This document shows positions 1-10,946 of a stretch of 64,000 nt of DNA, one piece after another (positions within the stretch are counted from its first letter, which is position 1; the number at the start of each line of letters is the position of its first letter). Made by a program: the position numbers and the translations under genes. The notes beneath the pieces are model-generated. The model saw only the letters and a program-made list of their open reading frames with translations. It did not search any database and was not told where the DNA came from. This DNA is from Endomychus coccineus. Lineage: Eukaryota; Arthropoda; Insecta; Coleoptera; Endomychidae. The DNA lies in contig OY294067.1 of assembly GCA_958510875.1 (NCBI GenBank), positions 145,870,675 through 145,934,674 on the forward strand, written 5' to 3'.

Positions 1-400
1 CTTATTAAACACCTTACACAGGACTTCTTCCACATCACATGTCAATGCTTTGGTGATTACCATTTTTTGATTATTATTATTATTCTTAATGTTGATAGTA
101 GTTGGCAAGCAGTCGAGATGATTTCTGATTCAAATTACACTTATTGGAAGAACTGCATAAATTAATTTTTAATATAGCTGTATAACACACTAGACACGTG
201 TTACTCGATCGAATACCACATGCTGAATGAATCTGTATAAACCGTATAATCCCTATGTTCATTTGTTCAGTCTCCGTCTTTCCCTGTTGCTGTCTATTGC
301 TACGTATGCTTGTCATTTGTCTCTTCAGTACCATTTTTTTTTCTAGTGATTCAAGTAATTCTTTTTGATAAATAATATTCCCATAGTCTCTCTATCTCAT
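1..400. other. No recognisable feature
   Basis: AT-rich sequence without a coding pattern or repeat that I can name. The short open frames on the minus strand have no family signature. Confidence 0.4.
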
Positions 401-401
401 T

Positions 402-493
<92 letters not shown>
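401..493. repeat. (TA)n microsatellite
   Basis: About 93 bases of near-perfect TA dinucleotide repeat. It lies at the left edge of the tRNA-bearing palindrome, and a shorter TA tract lies at the right edge (about 2588-2610). Confidence 0.95.
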
Positions 494-496
<3 letters not shown>

Positions 497-633
497 AAGT
501 TTAAAGTTTCTTTGCCTAATTGGCCACTATCGTGTATGTAACTTAAGAGATATAGAATTAAATTTTCTGAATTATGAAGATAACTTAGATAATTTAACAT
601 AGGATTATAAAGATGAATAAACGTAAAAGATTG

Positions 634-706
634 AACCATAGGCGGGATTCGAACCCACATTTCTGGATTTCTAGTCCAGGGTGTTTACCAATTACACCAC
701 TTCGGT
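634..706 (-). tRNA. tRNA-like gene, anticodon AGA (Ser-type)
   Basis: The cloverleaf can be drawn by hand. The acceptor pairs except for one A-A mismatch. The D stem is GTGT/ACAC, the anticodon stem CTGGA/TCCAG with loop CTAGAAA, and the T arm GTGGG-TTCGAAT-CCCGC. The anticodon AGA would read Ser UCU. The variable arm is only 4-5 nt, whereas eukaryotic tRNA-Ser normally has a long one, so this may be a tRNA-derived repeat rather than a working tRNA-Ser. Confidence 0.65.
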
Positions 707-1107
707 CCTATTAGATTTTTATATTTTTGTAAATATAAACCTCTGAAAGGATAGTAGATCATTGATGAACACAATGCGATTCGATGCCCTACCATAGATC
801 AACTATTCACGCATATTCATCTAAAGTTCAGTCGTTTTTTGAAGTAAGGATTGTAGGTTAGTACTGCTATGGTTGGCAGTTACTTGACAGTTCTTATTCA
901 AATGACAGCATCCCTGGTTCTTATATATTTCAATAGAACTGATTGAGAATTGTTCTGGTTAATTATAAACAAGTTTAAAGTTTCTTTGCCTAATTGGCCA
1001 CTATCGTGTATGTAACTTAAGAGATATAGAATTAAATTTTCTGAATTATGAAGATAACTTAGATAATTTAACATAGGATTATAAAGATGAATAAACGTAA
1101 AAGATTG

Positions 1108-1180
1108 AACCATAGGCGGGATTCGAACCCACATTTCTGGATTTCTAGTCCAGGGTGTTTACCAATTACACCACTTCGGT
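1108..1180 (-). tRNA. tRNA-like gene, anticodon AGA, copy 2
   Basis: Same sequence as the copy at 634-706, one repeat unit (474 bp) away, with all stems preserved. It is the mirror partner of the copy at 1950-2022 in the palindrome. Confidence 0.65.
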
Positions 1181-1949
1181 CCTATTAGATTTTTATATTT
1201 TTGTAAATATAAACCTCTGAAAGGATAGTAGATCATTGATGAACACAATGCGATTCGATGCCCTACCATAGATCAACTATTCACGCATATTCATCTAAAG
1301 TTCAGTCGTTTTTTGAAGTAAGGATTGTAGGTTAGTACTGCTATGGTTGGCAGTTACTTGACAGTTCTTATTCAAATGACAGCATCCCTGGTTCTTATAT
1401 ATTTCAATAGAACTGACTGAGAATTGTTCTGGTTAATTATAAACAAGTTTAAAGTTTCTTTGCCTAATTGGCCACTATCGTGTATGTAACTTAAGAGATA
1501 TAGAATTAAATTTTCTGAATTATGAAGATAACTTAGATAATTTAACATAGGATTATTACGTTTATTCATCTTTATAATCCTATGTTAAATTATCTAAGTT
1601 ATCTTCATAATTCAGAAAATTTAATTCTATATCTCTTAAGTTACATACACGATAGTGGCCAATTAGGCAAAGAAACTTTAAACTTGTTTATAATTAACCA
1701 GAACAATTCTCAGTCAGTTCTATTGAAATATATAAGAACCAGGGATGCTGTCATTTGAATAAGAACTGTCAAGTAACTGCCAACCATAGCAGTACTAACC
1801 TACAATCCTTACTTCAAAAAACGACTGAACTTTAGATGAATATGCGTGAATAGTTGATCTATGGTAGGGCATCGAATCGCATTGTGTTCATCAATGATCT
1901 ACTATCCTTTCAGAGGTTTATATTTACAAAAATATAAAAATCTAATAGG

Positions 1950-2022
1950 ACCGAAGTGGTGTAATTGGTAAACACCCTGGACTAGAAATCCAGAAATGTG
2001 GGTTCGAATCCCGCCTATGATT
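1950..2022 (+). tRNA. tRNA-like gene, anticodon AGA, copy 3
   Basis: Same cloverleaf on the plus strand in the right palindrome arm. The 3' acceptor strand reads CTATGAT here instead of CTATGGT, which weakens one acceptor pair relative to the other copies. Confidence 0.6.
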
Positions 2023-2423
2023 CAATCTTTTACGTTTATTCATCTTTATAATCCTATGTTAAATTATCTAAGTTATCTTCATAATTCAGAAAATTTAATT
2101 CTATATCTCTTAAGTTACATACACGATAGTGGCCAATTAGGCAAAGAAACTTTAAACTTGTTTATAATTAACCAGAACAATTCTCAGTCAGTTCTATTGA
2201 AATATATAAGAACCAGGGATGCTGTCATTTGAATAAGAACTGTCAAGTAACTGCCAACCATAGCAGTACTAACCTACAATCCTTACTTCAAAAAACGACT
2301 GAACTTTAGATGAATATGCGTGAATAGTTGATCTATGGTAGGGCATCGAATCGCATTGTGTTCATCAATGATCTACTATCCTTTCAGAGGTTTATATTTA
2401 CAAAAATATAAAAATCTAATAGG

Positions 2424-2496
2424 ACCGAAGTGGTGTAATTGGTAAACACCCTGGACTAGAAATCCAGAAATGTGGGTTCGAATCCCGCCTATGGTT
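2424..2496 (+). tRNA. tRNA-like gene, anticodon AGA, copy 4
   Basis: Plus-strand copy, identical by eye to the minus-strand copies at 634 and 1108, with D, anticodon and T arms complete. Confidence 0.65.
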
Positions 2497-2610
2497 CAAT
2501 CTTTTACGTTTATTCATCTTTATAATCCTATGTTAAATTATCTAAGTTATCTTCATAATTCAGAAAATTTAATTCTATATCTCTTAAGTTATATATATAT
2601 ATATATATAT

Positions 2611-3080
2611 AAAGTTTCTTTGCCTAATTGGCCACTATCGTGTATGTAACTTAAGAGATATAGGATCAAATTTTCTGAATTATGAAGATAAGTTAGATAA
2701 TTTAACATAGGATTATAAAGATGAATAAACGTAAAAGATTGAACCATAGGCGGGATTCTAACCCACATTTCTGGCTTTCTAGTCCAGGGTGTTTATCAAT
2801 TACACCACTTTGGTCAGGTTAGATTTTTATATTTTTGTAAATATAAACCTCTGAAAGGATAGTAGATCATTGATGAACACAATGCGATTCGATGCCCTAT
2901 CATAGATCAACTATTCACGCACATTCATCTAAAGTTCAGTCGTTTTTTTGAAGTAAGGATTGTAGGTTAGTACTGCTATGATTGACAGTTACTTGACAGT
3001 TCTCATTCAAATGACAGCATCCCGGTTCTCACATATTTCAATAGAATTGACTGAGAATTGTTCTGGTTAATTATTATTTC
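2611..3080 (-). repeat. Diverged fifth copy of the ~474-bp tRNA unit
   Basis: It matches the units of the neighbouring palindrome along its length, including flanks upstream and downstream of the tRNA-like gene, with scattered substitutions and small indels. It begins directly after the short TA tract. Confidence 0.85.
2742..2814 (-). tRNA. Degenerate tRNA-like copy 5
   Basis: Fifth copy, outside the palindrome. The T loop reads TTAGAAT instead of TTCGAAT, so the B box is hit. The anticodon stem has a mismatch (CTGGA against GCCAG), and the 5' acceptor strand is also changed. Probably a pseudo-tRNA. Confidence 0.5.
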
Positions 3081-3370
3081 TATGCAGAAAAGGCTGGAAT
3101 CGCCTAACATGGTTGTGTGGCTTAGTTTCCCAGTATATCTGACAATATGGAACATGTAAAGGTGATGTTGATTCAATCCTGATGGTGTAGCTGATGATTC
3201 TTTTGTTATTCATATAGTTTTGATTGATTCCTCGTTTTTAGGCCAAAAAAAGAACGGTTTTTCGAGTCTAGAAGTGGGTTTCTGATGAGGAATAAAAGAC
3301 CCGAAGGTATCCGTCATATTTTTTCATCAATTAGAACATTTACGAACCATGGGAGGGCATTTCCAAGTCA
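3081..3370. other. Spacer with no recognised feature
   Basis: Unique sequence between the tRNA repeats and the TA microsatellite. A CTGATGAG...CCCGAAGG stretch near 3275-3310 recalls a hammerhead core but lacks the GAAA box. Confidence 0.3.

Positions 3371-3435
<65 letters not shown>
3371..3435. repeat. (TA)n microsatellite
   Basis: About 65 bases of TA repeat that directly abut the left terminus of the outer Polinton. Confidence 0.95.
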
Positions 3436-3438
<3 letters not shown>

Positions 3439-3439
<1 letters not shown>

Positions 3440-4700
3440 GTGGATACAATGGGCGCGCTTTGGACCAGGAAGTGTGACGGCACTTCCGGTCTGTGCTCCG
3501 AAGTTTGTAATTATCAGGTCTCGACTACCGGTCTGTGCTGGCGATGTGTGTTATTATTGTTATCGGGTAAATAACGTTATCGGCTAGATAGCGTTATCAG
3601 TGATTGTGAGTCACCCAGATGGGCATCCAGTGTGTGTAATTAGTGTTATCAGGTAGATAAAGTTATCGGCTAGATAGCGTTATCAGTGATTGTGAGCTAC
3701 TCGGTTTGTGCTGACGATTGACATTCGGTGTTTGTAATTATTGTTTGAATGTAAATACAGGATGTTGGTAGAGAGTGTATTATGTTGTATATACAGGTTG
3801 TTTGTAAGAGAGGTCCCAGACACGTGGTTTCAAACAAGGTGTCATGGCAGCTATCACGTGATCCTTCGGTGTCATGGCGTCTGCCATGGCGGCTATCAAC
3901 GAGGTGTCATGGCGTCTGTCACGAGGTGTCATGCTATCTGTTGACGATTGGCATTCGGTGTTTGTAATTATTGTTTGAATGTATATACAGGATGTTTGTA
4001 AAGGTTGTGTTATGTTGTATATACAGGTTGTTTGTGAGAGAGGTCCTAGACACGTGGTTCCGAACAAGGTGTCATGTCAGCTATCACGTGATCCTTCGCT
4101 GTCATGGCGTCTGTCATGGCGGCTATCAACGAGGTTTCATGGCGTCTGTCACGTGATCCTTCGGCGGTCAACGAGGTGTCATGGCGTGTTACATCATCGA
4201 GGTGTCTGTTACGCAGGTGTTAAACGAGGTGTCATGGCGTCTGTCACGTGTTACATCGACGAGGTGTCTGTCACGTGGGTCTTCAACGTGGCGTCTGTCA
4301 CGCGGTTGTAAATCGATCATACCGTCTACAACGTGTACATCAAATGGAAAAAAATGGTATTCTTTGGTGAGAAAAATTGAGAAGTATCCGAACCCACGTC
4401 ATTTTTTATCTGAAAATGTTCATGATTTCAGTATTTTACATGTATACTTACCAGTTCGATCGACCTCTTATCTCTCACCCGCAAGAATACCATTTAGTTT
4501 TGATTGTATATTTTAGGTTGAAAAAGTCAATAGCTTGACATGCGCAAAGTATGAGGGAGTGTGTTGTTGTGTGCGACTGCTCCAACTAAATCGAACTCAG
4601 TTCCTGATAATGTCTCCTCGATTATACAACAGTTTTATTCATAGTGTGCTTACCACCGTGTACGATGCGACGAAATTCGTAATAAGCGTATGTCCTCCGA
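3439..4700 (+). repeat. Left terminal inverted repeat of outer Polinton
   Basis: It starts AGTGGATACA, then runs through a region rich in ATAACGTTATC-type subrepeats and a segment with repeated GGTGTCATGGCGTCTGTCAC-like blocks. It ends with the first ~30 codons of the terminal orphan gene (start near 4611). The other copy of that gene lies in the right repeat, so the two ends have been made alike by recombination. It is longer than the right repeat because it has extra subrepeats. Confidence 0.85.
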
Positions 4701-4890
4701 AAATTCATTAGGGATTTTGGAGATTCTACTATTGAAAAGACGAAAAGCATCATATAAAAAATTAATTGGGTCTAAATGCGAAATATTGATAATCAATCCG
4801 GTTCTTATTCTACATTTAAAAGCAGACTGTCCATCCTCTCATCTGATTCTATCACTGCGATTCTTATTTGATATAGATGATTTGAATTTA
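4700..4890 (-). pseudogene. Inverted PolB N-terminal fragment
   Basis: This stretch is the reverse complement of the inner element's PolB gene around 16115-16290 (codons about 86-143). At a GATGATTT microhomology near 4884 it switches to a short forward-strand match to PolB around 16017-16040. It is a scar of rearrangement and codes for nothing complete. Confidence 0.75.
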
Positions 4891-7800
4891 GCTAATAAGA
4901 TGAAATCGATTGAGAACATCAAAGTAGCGTCCTTCCTTTCAAAATAAATAAAATATTTAGTCTGAGAAGCTTGTAACTTTGTTTTAAAATGTGAAAGTTT
5001 TCATTATATATTCAACTTGTTTTACGAAATATGATATGCATGAATCATTCTTCCAAAATAATAAAACATGTAATATACTTGACAGACTGAACTTACTTTT
5101 ATTATCGTTAGAAACGCTTTGTGCTCAGAATAATTCGAAACGATTGATTTTTATTGTTATACACGATTGTCAACCTATATCTGGATCAGTTCGAGATGCA
5201 ATTTTTGTCAATATTCCGAAAGCGTACTGATCGCAAAATTTACAATACTTAAAACTATCCATTCCGCTTAAAATATACTTTTTAAATTTGAAATGAATTA
5301 TCGAAGCGATTGATTTTCATCGTTATCCACGATTATCAATCATTATTTAAATCAATCTAGGAATGAGGATTCTATGGGGGCAGGATCGAAATCTGTTTGT
5401 AAACTTGAGAAGAAATCTCTGATTTCAGTTGTGAATATAGATGAATATAGATGAAATCATACAATTCCAGCAGCCCGAAGGTTCGTTTGCAATTTTGGGA
5501 AGGATGATTTAGAGAGATTGTTGGTGTGAACGTTCCGGCGAAATCGAAAATGGAAGTAAATAAACTTGAAAATATTGAAGTAGCGTATGGAACGACGAAT
5601 TTTCTCGAAATAACCGATTTTTATCATACGATTGTCTACCAGTATCAAAATCAATCTAGTTCGATATGTACACTTCAAGATTTTGTTATGTTGATTCGAT
5701 CAAAATGCCCTAGTGAACAAATTAGGAGGTTATAAAGCTTACAATTCCTCGATTCAAACTATCCATTTCGCTCAAAATATACTTTATTAAATATGAAATG
5801 TCAAGTGATTCGAATTGAATGTTTTTGTTGTCATCTGTAACGTTTACAATTTCTCAAATAGTAGTACATATTGTAGAAACTTTGATGAAGATCCACATGT
5901 TCACATGTTATATAAAAATCGAATGAATAGTTTCAAATATGTTTGGAATATCGATGATTCAGATATTACATTTGATGAAGAGAATCAAAGTAACGTATTT
6001 CCTTTCAAAATGAACGGAATATTTAGTCGTGAGAAGTTTTGATAAGATGGTTATTCTGTTTTAAATGTGAAAGTTTTCATTATATACTCAGCTTATTTCA
6101 CTGAATATGATATGCATGAATCATTCTTTCAATTGAACTCCCTTTTATTATCCCTAGAAACGCTCTGTGTGAACAAAAAAATTAATATTTCAACTTTCCT
6201 ATGTAACTTAGGTATTGAACTAGCGTATAAAACTCAGAATAATTCGGTACATCAATGGACTATCATATTTTTTCCAGAAAGATATGGCTTATCACTATAG
6301 CGAATTCCTCCATACCTTGGTAAAGGTGGAAAAATTTAATCCAAACATTTTCGGAATACAGTGTTCAAATATAACCTTTTTTGATCAGTTGAAAGAAATC
6401 CTGAGTGAGATTCTATTGCGATAAACCACTCCAATTGTAGCCCTGTCAGCTGAAGAAAATGAATACGAGGAAGAACAAACTACTATTAGAGAGGGTACAA
6501 ACGTTTTTTCTTGGGAGGGTCCAAATGTTTTTTGAGAGGGTCCGAACGTTCTTTGGGAGGATCCAGTCGTTATTGGGAGGGTCTTCGAAAACAGGGTAAC
6601 ACCATTAGGACAGTACAAATAGTATTTGAACAACAAAAAAATCCGTTACAGCAATCTGACAGCGTGGTAGAACAAGATATTGTGAAAGAGGAAAAAATAA
6701 ATCGAACCGACAGCTGCTATCCTGGGCGGAATGGGGTGAGTTTTTAGGCGTTGAAAACAGTTTTTCGTGATTTCTGGCTGAACTGTGCATTTTATCAAAA
6801 AAAGTTATACCTAAAAGCTGTAGGGAATAAAAAGATCTACAACTTTTTGTCCGCCGTTTTTACCCTTACCTCAAAAATATTCGACAAAAATGCGAAAGAC
6901 CAATTTTTCGGTTTTTAATTTTTTTCTTTGACAAATAAAACTTTATGGAGCTCAAACTTTTGCAAGAGATACCTCTATTTATAGCAAAGAGGCAGTGATG
7001 TTTTCGGAGGGAAATATATGAAGGTTGTTGTTAGATTTAATTTAAAGAAAAAAGAAACAAATTTTTAAGTGCGATTTCTTTCAAAACTACGCATCCTACA
7101 GAGTTCTGTTTTGACTCACTTACTCACTATTACGTCTGCTTTCGATAAGTGGTGAAAAAAGGTATATTGCAATGGGAAAAATGGCGGGAAAATTTAAAAG
7201 ACCGAAAAATCAGTTCTTTCGTGGTAATTTGAATATTTATCGTTGAATAATTGTTATTAATTAATAAAATCATTTTAATTTTTTTACGTTTATGGAAACT
7301 ATGATATTATTTCTTTAATTATAGTATATATCGAAATTTGATAAGATGTCATGCATGTCTAAGACAGCAAATTGTATCTACTATATTTGTATCTTCGTAA
7401 TCGCAGGATACGAATATATTACTTCTACGATCATCGTACATGGGATTGTTACTATCAAACAAAACATGAGAAATGCACATTCTCAATATGCATTTAAGAA
7501 CAATTTTAGTTTTTTACTCGAAATCAATTAGTTTACTAAACAAAATATAATCATACAATAGGTAATGTAGTAGATCTACAATGATATATACGGGTTTTGT
7601 GAAGTGGTTTTCAATTATTAAGTCAGTATTTGCATGTTGCACTGAACAAGTTCATATTGCAAGTATTTATATAGGAGAAAAATTCTATAAAAAATAATTA
7701 TATATAAATTTTCGGGAAATAGGTCACATTAACACTTACGCTATCATATTTTCTCGTCTTTACGTTCGTTTCGGTCTCACGACCATCATCAGAAGACTTA

Positions 7801-9100
7801 TTATGTCTAAAATTGGGTTACTTGAAACTAATTGTATTAACACATTGTGTTACAATTTCGATTTCGTGTTTCTGTTCGTTTCGGCGACGTTGGCATTTTG
7901 AATGAAATTGGTGCTATAAGGACGCTTTGTGTTAATACAATTAGTTTTTATTTCCACATCCAACCCTGAATACAACTCCCTTATTCATTGTTATTTTAGA
8001 CTGAAATGTTTGTAGTGGCTAGAATTTTTACAAAATGGACTAGAATTTTGCGAAGAGGAAATTGATTAAAATTCTGAATATCTCGGTTCACACTATCCAT
8101 TTCGCTCAACATACTTTTATAAAATATGAAATGAATTATTATCGAAACAATTGATTATTCATCGTTTTCCATGATTATTGAAATCAATCTACGAATGAAG
8201 ATGCCACAGGCGTAGAATCAAAATCGTGGAAAATTCGCCAAATTTTTACTTGAGGATATCGATGAAATCATACAATTCCAGCAGCCTGAAGGTATGTTTG
8301 CATTTTCTTCTGAAATAAATATTATTATTATCAATCTTTTGTTTGTTTTCGATTTAGTTGGAGCTTCACCTACAAATATACATTTATCCTCGCGCAGGTC
8401 GTTTTTTATTATAGTTGGATGTGTGGTCAAAGGCCATCAATTCATCATGAAATGGTGGATATTGTTCGATTCCATGTATCGATGATTCGGCTCAGAATAA
8501 TTCGAAACGGTTAATTTTATTGTTATACGCGATTGTCAACCAATATCTGAATCAGTTCGAGATGCAGACTTTGCAATTTTTGTCGATATTTCGAAAGCCT
8601 ACTGATCACAAAATTTACAATATTTCAAACTGTAGGTACATTTTGCTCGATTTATAATTTCAAATATGAAATGAAGTATCGAAACGATTGATTTTTATCG
8701 TGATCCACGATTGTCAATCATTATTTAAATCAATCTATGAATAAAACAAATGCATTACTTGAGTCATAGTATTATGCTTATCAGAAATTATGAGTCAGCA
8801 GTAGTGTGTAAATTATTTATTTTTGTCCACCGCACATGATGGTACATCGAAGTATCTGTAATAATTGTTGACAGACACATTCCTCACATAAGGTAGTTGT
8901 ACATTTGTTAAACAGAGGTGCATCAGAATGAATTTATGTTTTAGAGAAAAAATTGCATTTGGTTATATGAATTATAGTTAACTATAAGATTCAGTATTCA
9001 ATTATTGCAGGTAGGTGAAAATGAAGACCGTTTCAAGTAAATAAAATATAAAATTCATTTATAATTATTTTATATGTACACTAGATACTTTTACATAAAT
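4890..9100. other. Scrambled left arm of outer Polinton
   Basis: No intact gene. Short matches to other parts of the elements are mixed together: 5375-5430 and 8200-8295 resemble part of the 222-aa gene, 5127-5330 is repeated at 8490-8720, 4990-5100 is repeated at 6065-6160, and 8300-8340 matches the sequence after P1 (28318). Frames at 5526-5735, 5815-6042 and 6067-6300 have coding-like composition but no family I recognise. GGGAGGGTCC-like short tandem repeats lie at 6495-6590. At 6700-8100 I see only AT-rich sequence plus the dispersed repeat at 7730-7990. Confidence 0.6.
7730..7990 (-). repeat. Dispersed repeat with hammerhead-like core, shared with 53.5 kb
   Basis: The block GGAAATAGGTCACA...TTTCGTCTTTACGT also occurs, in inverted pairs, at 53514-53742. 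On the minus strand 7768-7792 reads CTGATGA, then a GGTC-GTGA-GACC hairpin, then GAAAC, which is the layout of a hammerhead ribozyme core with one extra base. Confidence 0.5.
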
Positions 9101-9147
9101 ACAACTGCACTACAACGTTTCAAAAAACAAAAACTGTTGATCATATT

Positions 9148-9816
9148 TTATTGTTCTAAATCATACAAAACCTTATTTTTATAGTAAAATAACATTTCTT
9201 TAAGTACATTGGTCAATAGAAATTTTGGCGATGAAATATTAATAAAACAATATAAGAGTTCTAATGCACTGGCATGATTCCTCATGCTTTTAATCACATC
9301 AATAACATTGTGATAGTATGGAGAAAAATCAAATTGTTCGAGAAAAGACACTCGATGTGATAACACTCCATCGTTGGTATTAATAATTTCTCGAACATCT
9401 TCCTCGCTCAGCCAAAAATGAATACCATGCTTCATAACTTGAAGTACTTTCTCATTATTGTCCCACACAAGTTGAACTATTTGGCAATATTCATCGCATG
9501 CTATGGGGGCAGGATCGAAATCTGTTTGTAAACTTGAGAAGAAATCTCTGATTTTAGTTCGAAGAATTCCGATGAAGTCATACCATTCCAGCAGTCCAAA
9601 GGTGAGTTTACAATTCTGCGAAGAATGGATGAGTAATATTGTTGGTGTGAAGATTCGCATAGGACTCAATCCACACTTGATTTCATAACCCCCCTCCAAT
9701 GGGTATGTTGTATTCAACAATAGAAAATTTTCATCCCGAATCAACATTTCAAACTCTTCAAACATTCGATCTAACTCGGAACTATCTTTGGATGTACCAC
9801 TATCTTGGTACGACAT
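9148..9816 (-). CDS. Unknown 222-aa Polinton protein (outer copy)
   Basis: An intact 222-codon frame from MSYQDSG to a C-terminal YDLEQ. I do not recognise a function. The N-terminus is acidic and Ser-rich, followed by a short beta-rich segment with PTI...LTFGLLEWYDF near residues 60-80, then a helical C-terminal half. The inner element carries a 223-aa copy at 19908-20579 with few differences. In both elements it lies downstream of the integrase on the same strand. It is one of the few outer genes that stayed open, despite decay all around it. Confidence 0.7.
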   Translation of the reverse strand: MSYQDSGTSKDSSELDRMFEEFEMLIRDENFLLLNTTYPLEGGYEIKCGLSPMRIFTPTILLIHSSQNCKLTFGLLEWYDFIGILRTKIRDFFSSLQTDFDPAPIACDEYCQIVQLVWDNNEKVLQVMKHGIHFWLSEEDVREIINTNDGVLSHRVSFLEQFDFSPYYHNVIDVIKSMRNHASALELLYCFINISSPKFLLTNVLKEMLFYYKNKVLYDLEQ

Positions 9817-9919
9817 TTTACTACAACTGAACTGATTGTTAGATTTTCTCTAACATATACCCTGAAGATCACACACGCACGCGCAGATCATATAATATCA
9901 CTTCTAGCAATCCAACTTT

Positions 9920-10249
9920 TCTCCTTTATCCCCAACCATTTGACGTACATTTTATCATGTTTTCCCGAAGCACTTTCTCAATCAAAAAGACATCAGGTTG
10001 TTTGGTCTTCTGCAATTCTTCCTCGTAAAAACAATCGCTGATTGGGGAGCTCTTCATATCCTCGAGTAGATACGTGCCTGGGTTAGTGATCTTAACTTTT
10101 ATAATTCTAAAGAGCTCCGCCGACCAATTGGGCGTATATGATTTTTCAAAAATACGTTTGGCTTTGCTTATACGTACCACATCGCCCAAGTTGAATTTAT
10201 GTGGTAAAGCCAACTTGAGGTGTGAGTAGGATCGCTTCAATATCAGCAC
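9920..10249 (-). pseudogene. Integrase C-terminal remnant (outer Polinton)
   Basis: It encodes the HKFNLGDVVRISKA...FYEEELQKTKQPDVF segment, the SH3/chromo-like C-terminal part of a Polinton integrase (compare 20651-20977). The reading frame shifts near the end compared with the inner copy. The catalytic core is missing: the sequence jumps at about 10236 into the acidic-protein gene, equivalent to deleting about 1.54 kb between inner positions 21008 and 22549. Confidence 0.8.
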
Positions 10250-10946
10250 TATTTCTGTGGAGATTTGTCAAGTTCAGATTCATCCTGTAATTCATCTTAT
10301 CTTCCTTGGTGAAATTTCTAGGTTTGTCGTAGAATATAAGTTCACACAGACCAACGGTATGTTTGGATTTTCTCCCTTGTGTCACGATAGTATCTCTATT
10401 TTTGAAATCGATTATTTTACTCCCTAGTAACCATGACAACGAACTAGCATCGTAAACGGGGCCATAAACTCTATCGATTTTTCTACTCCCTGACCAATAA
10501 TCACCGATATATTTTTGGAATAACTCTGGGTAAGATTGTAATACGTCATATCCATCATCGTTGTCAGACTCTTCAATAACAGTTTTCATACTTGCATCGC
10601 TTACATCCAATACCGTTCCTCTTTTATCTTCCTCCTCTCCCTCATCCTCATCCTCCTCTTCATCCGCATCATCCTTTTCTTGCTTAATTTCACGTTTAAT
10701 CAATGGTGTATTATTGGATTTGATTATTTCTCGAAGTGGTTCTGATATGGGTTTAAATACTTTATTGATCGACTCGTCCTCTTCCGTTTTACCCAGTTTC
10801 AATTTGAGATATTTCTTGCGTATAGATCGTCTCAATTGAGCGATTTTTCTCTTACGTGCTGACCGTTCAGCGTCCATTGTGTATTTGCTATAGATTTCAC
10901 GTTCATACTTTAATATATACATCGAAACCTTTGAGGTATCTTCCAT
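10197..10946 (-). pseudogene. Acidic Polinton protein, 3' truncated (outer)
   Basis: About 230 codons match the inner gene at 22246-23180: a basic N-terminus (ARKRKIAQL), an acidic Glu/Asp run (about residues 90-110), then the conserved GRKSK...GLCELIFYDKP and KMNYRMNLNLTN region. The deletion then removes the C-terminal YVYWDDPNELVERL part and fuses the frame to sequence that is antisense-shifted from the integrase. The protein family recurs in arthropod Polintons but its role is not known to me. Two upstream ATGs exist; the inner copy suggests the MDAER start near 10877. Confidence 0.75.

Larger units (their letters stand above)
540..2590. repeat. ~2-kb palindrome of tRNA-bearing ~474-bp units
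   Basis: The left arm (about 540-1552) is the reverse complement of the right arm (about 1578-2590), with the centre near 1565. Each arm holds two tandem units of about 474 bp, and each unit has one tRNA-like gene. The tRNA positions are symmetric about 1565 (634-706 with 2424-2496; 1108-1180 with 1950-2022). The arms look nearly identical by eye. Both ends run into TA microsatellite. A fifth, more diverged unit in minus orientation follows at 2611-3080. Confidence 0.9.

Noticed and set aside
421..660. Open frames ending in a long Tyr-Ile run
   Set aside because: They are produced by the TA microsatellite and the tRNA repeat; the same frame recurs in each repeat unit.
3439..4300. CRISPR-like array in the repeated terminal regions
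   Set aside because: The repeats are variable-length subrepeats of a transposon terminus in an animal genome. There are no uniform spacers and no cas genes.
3780..4516. Open frames in the left terminal repeat (MFECIYR- and MACYI-type)
   Set aside because: They translate simple CATGGCGTCTGTCACG-like repeats, and occur in both orientations in all terminal repeats. No protein signature.
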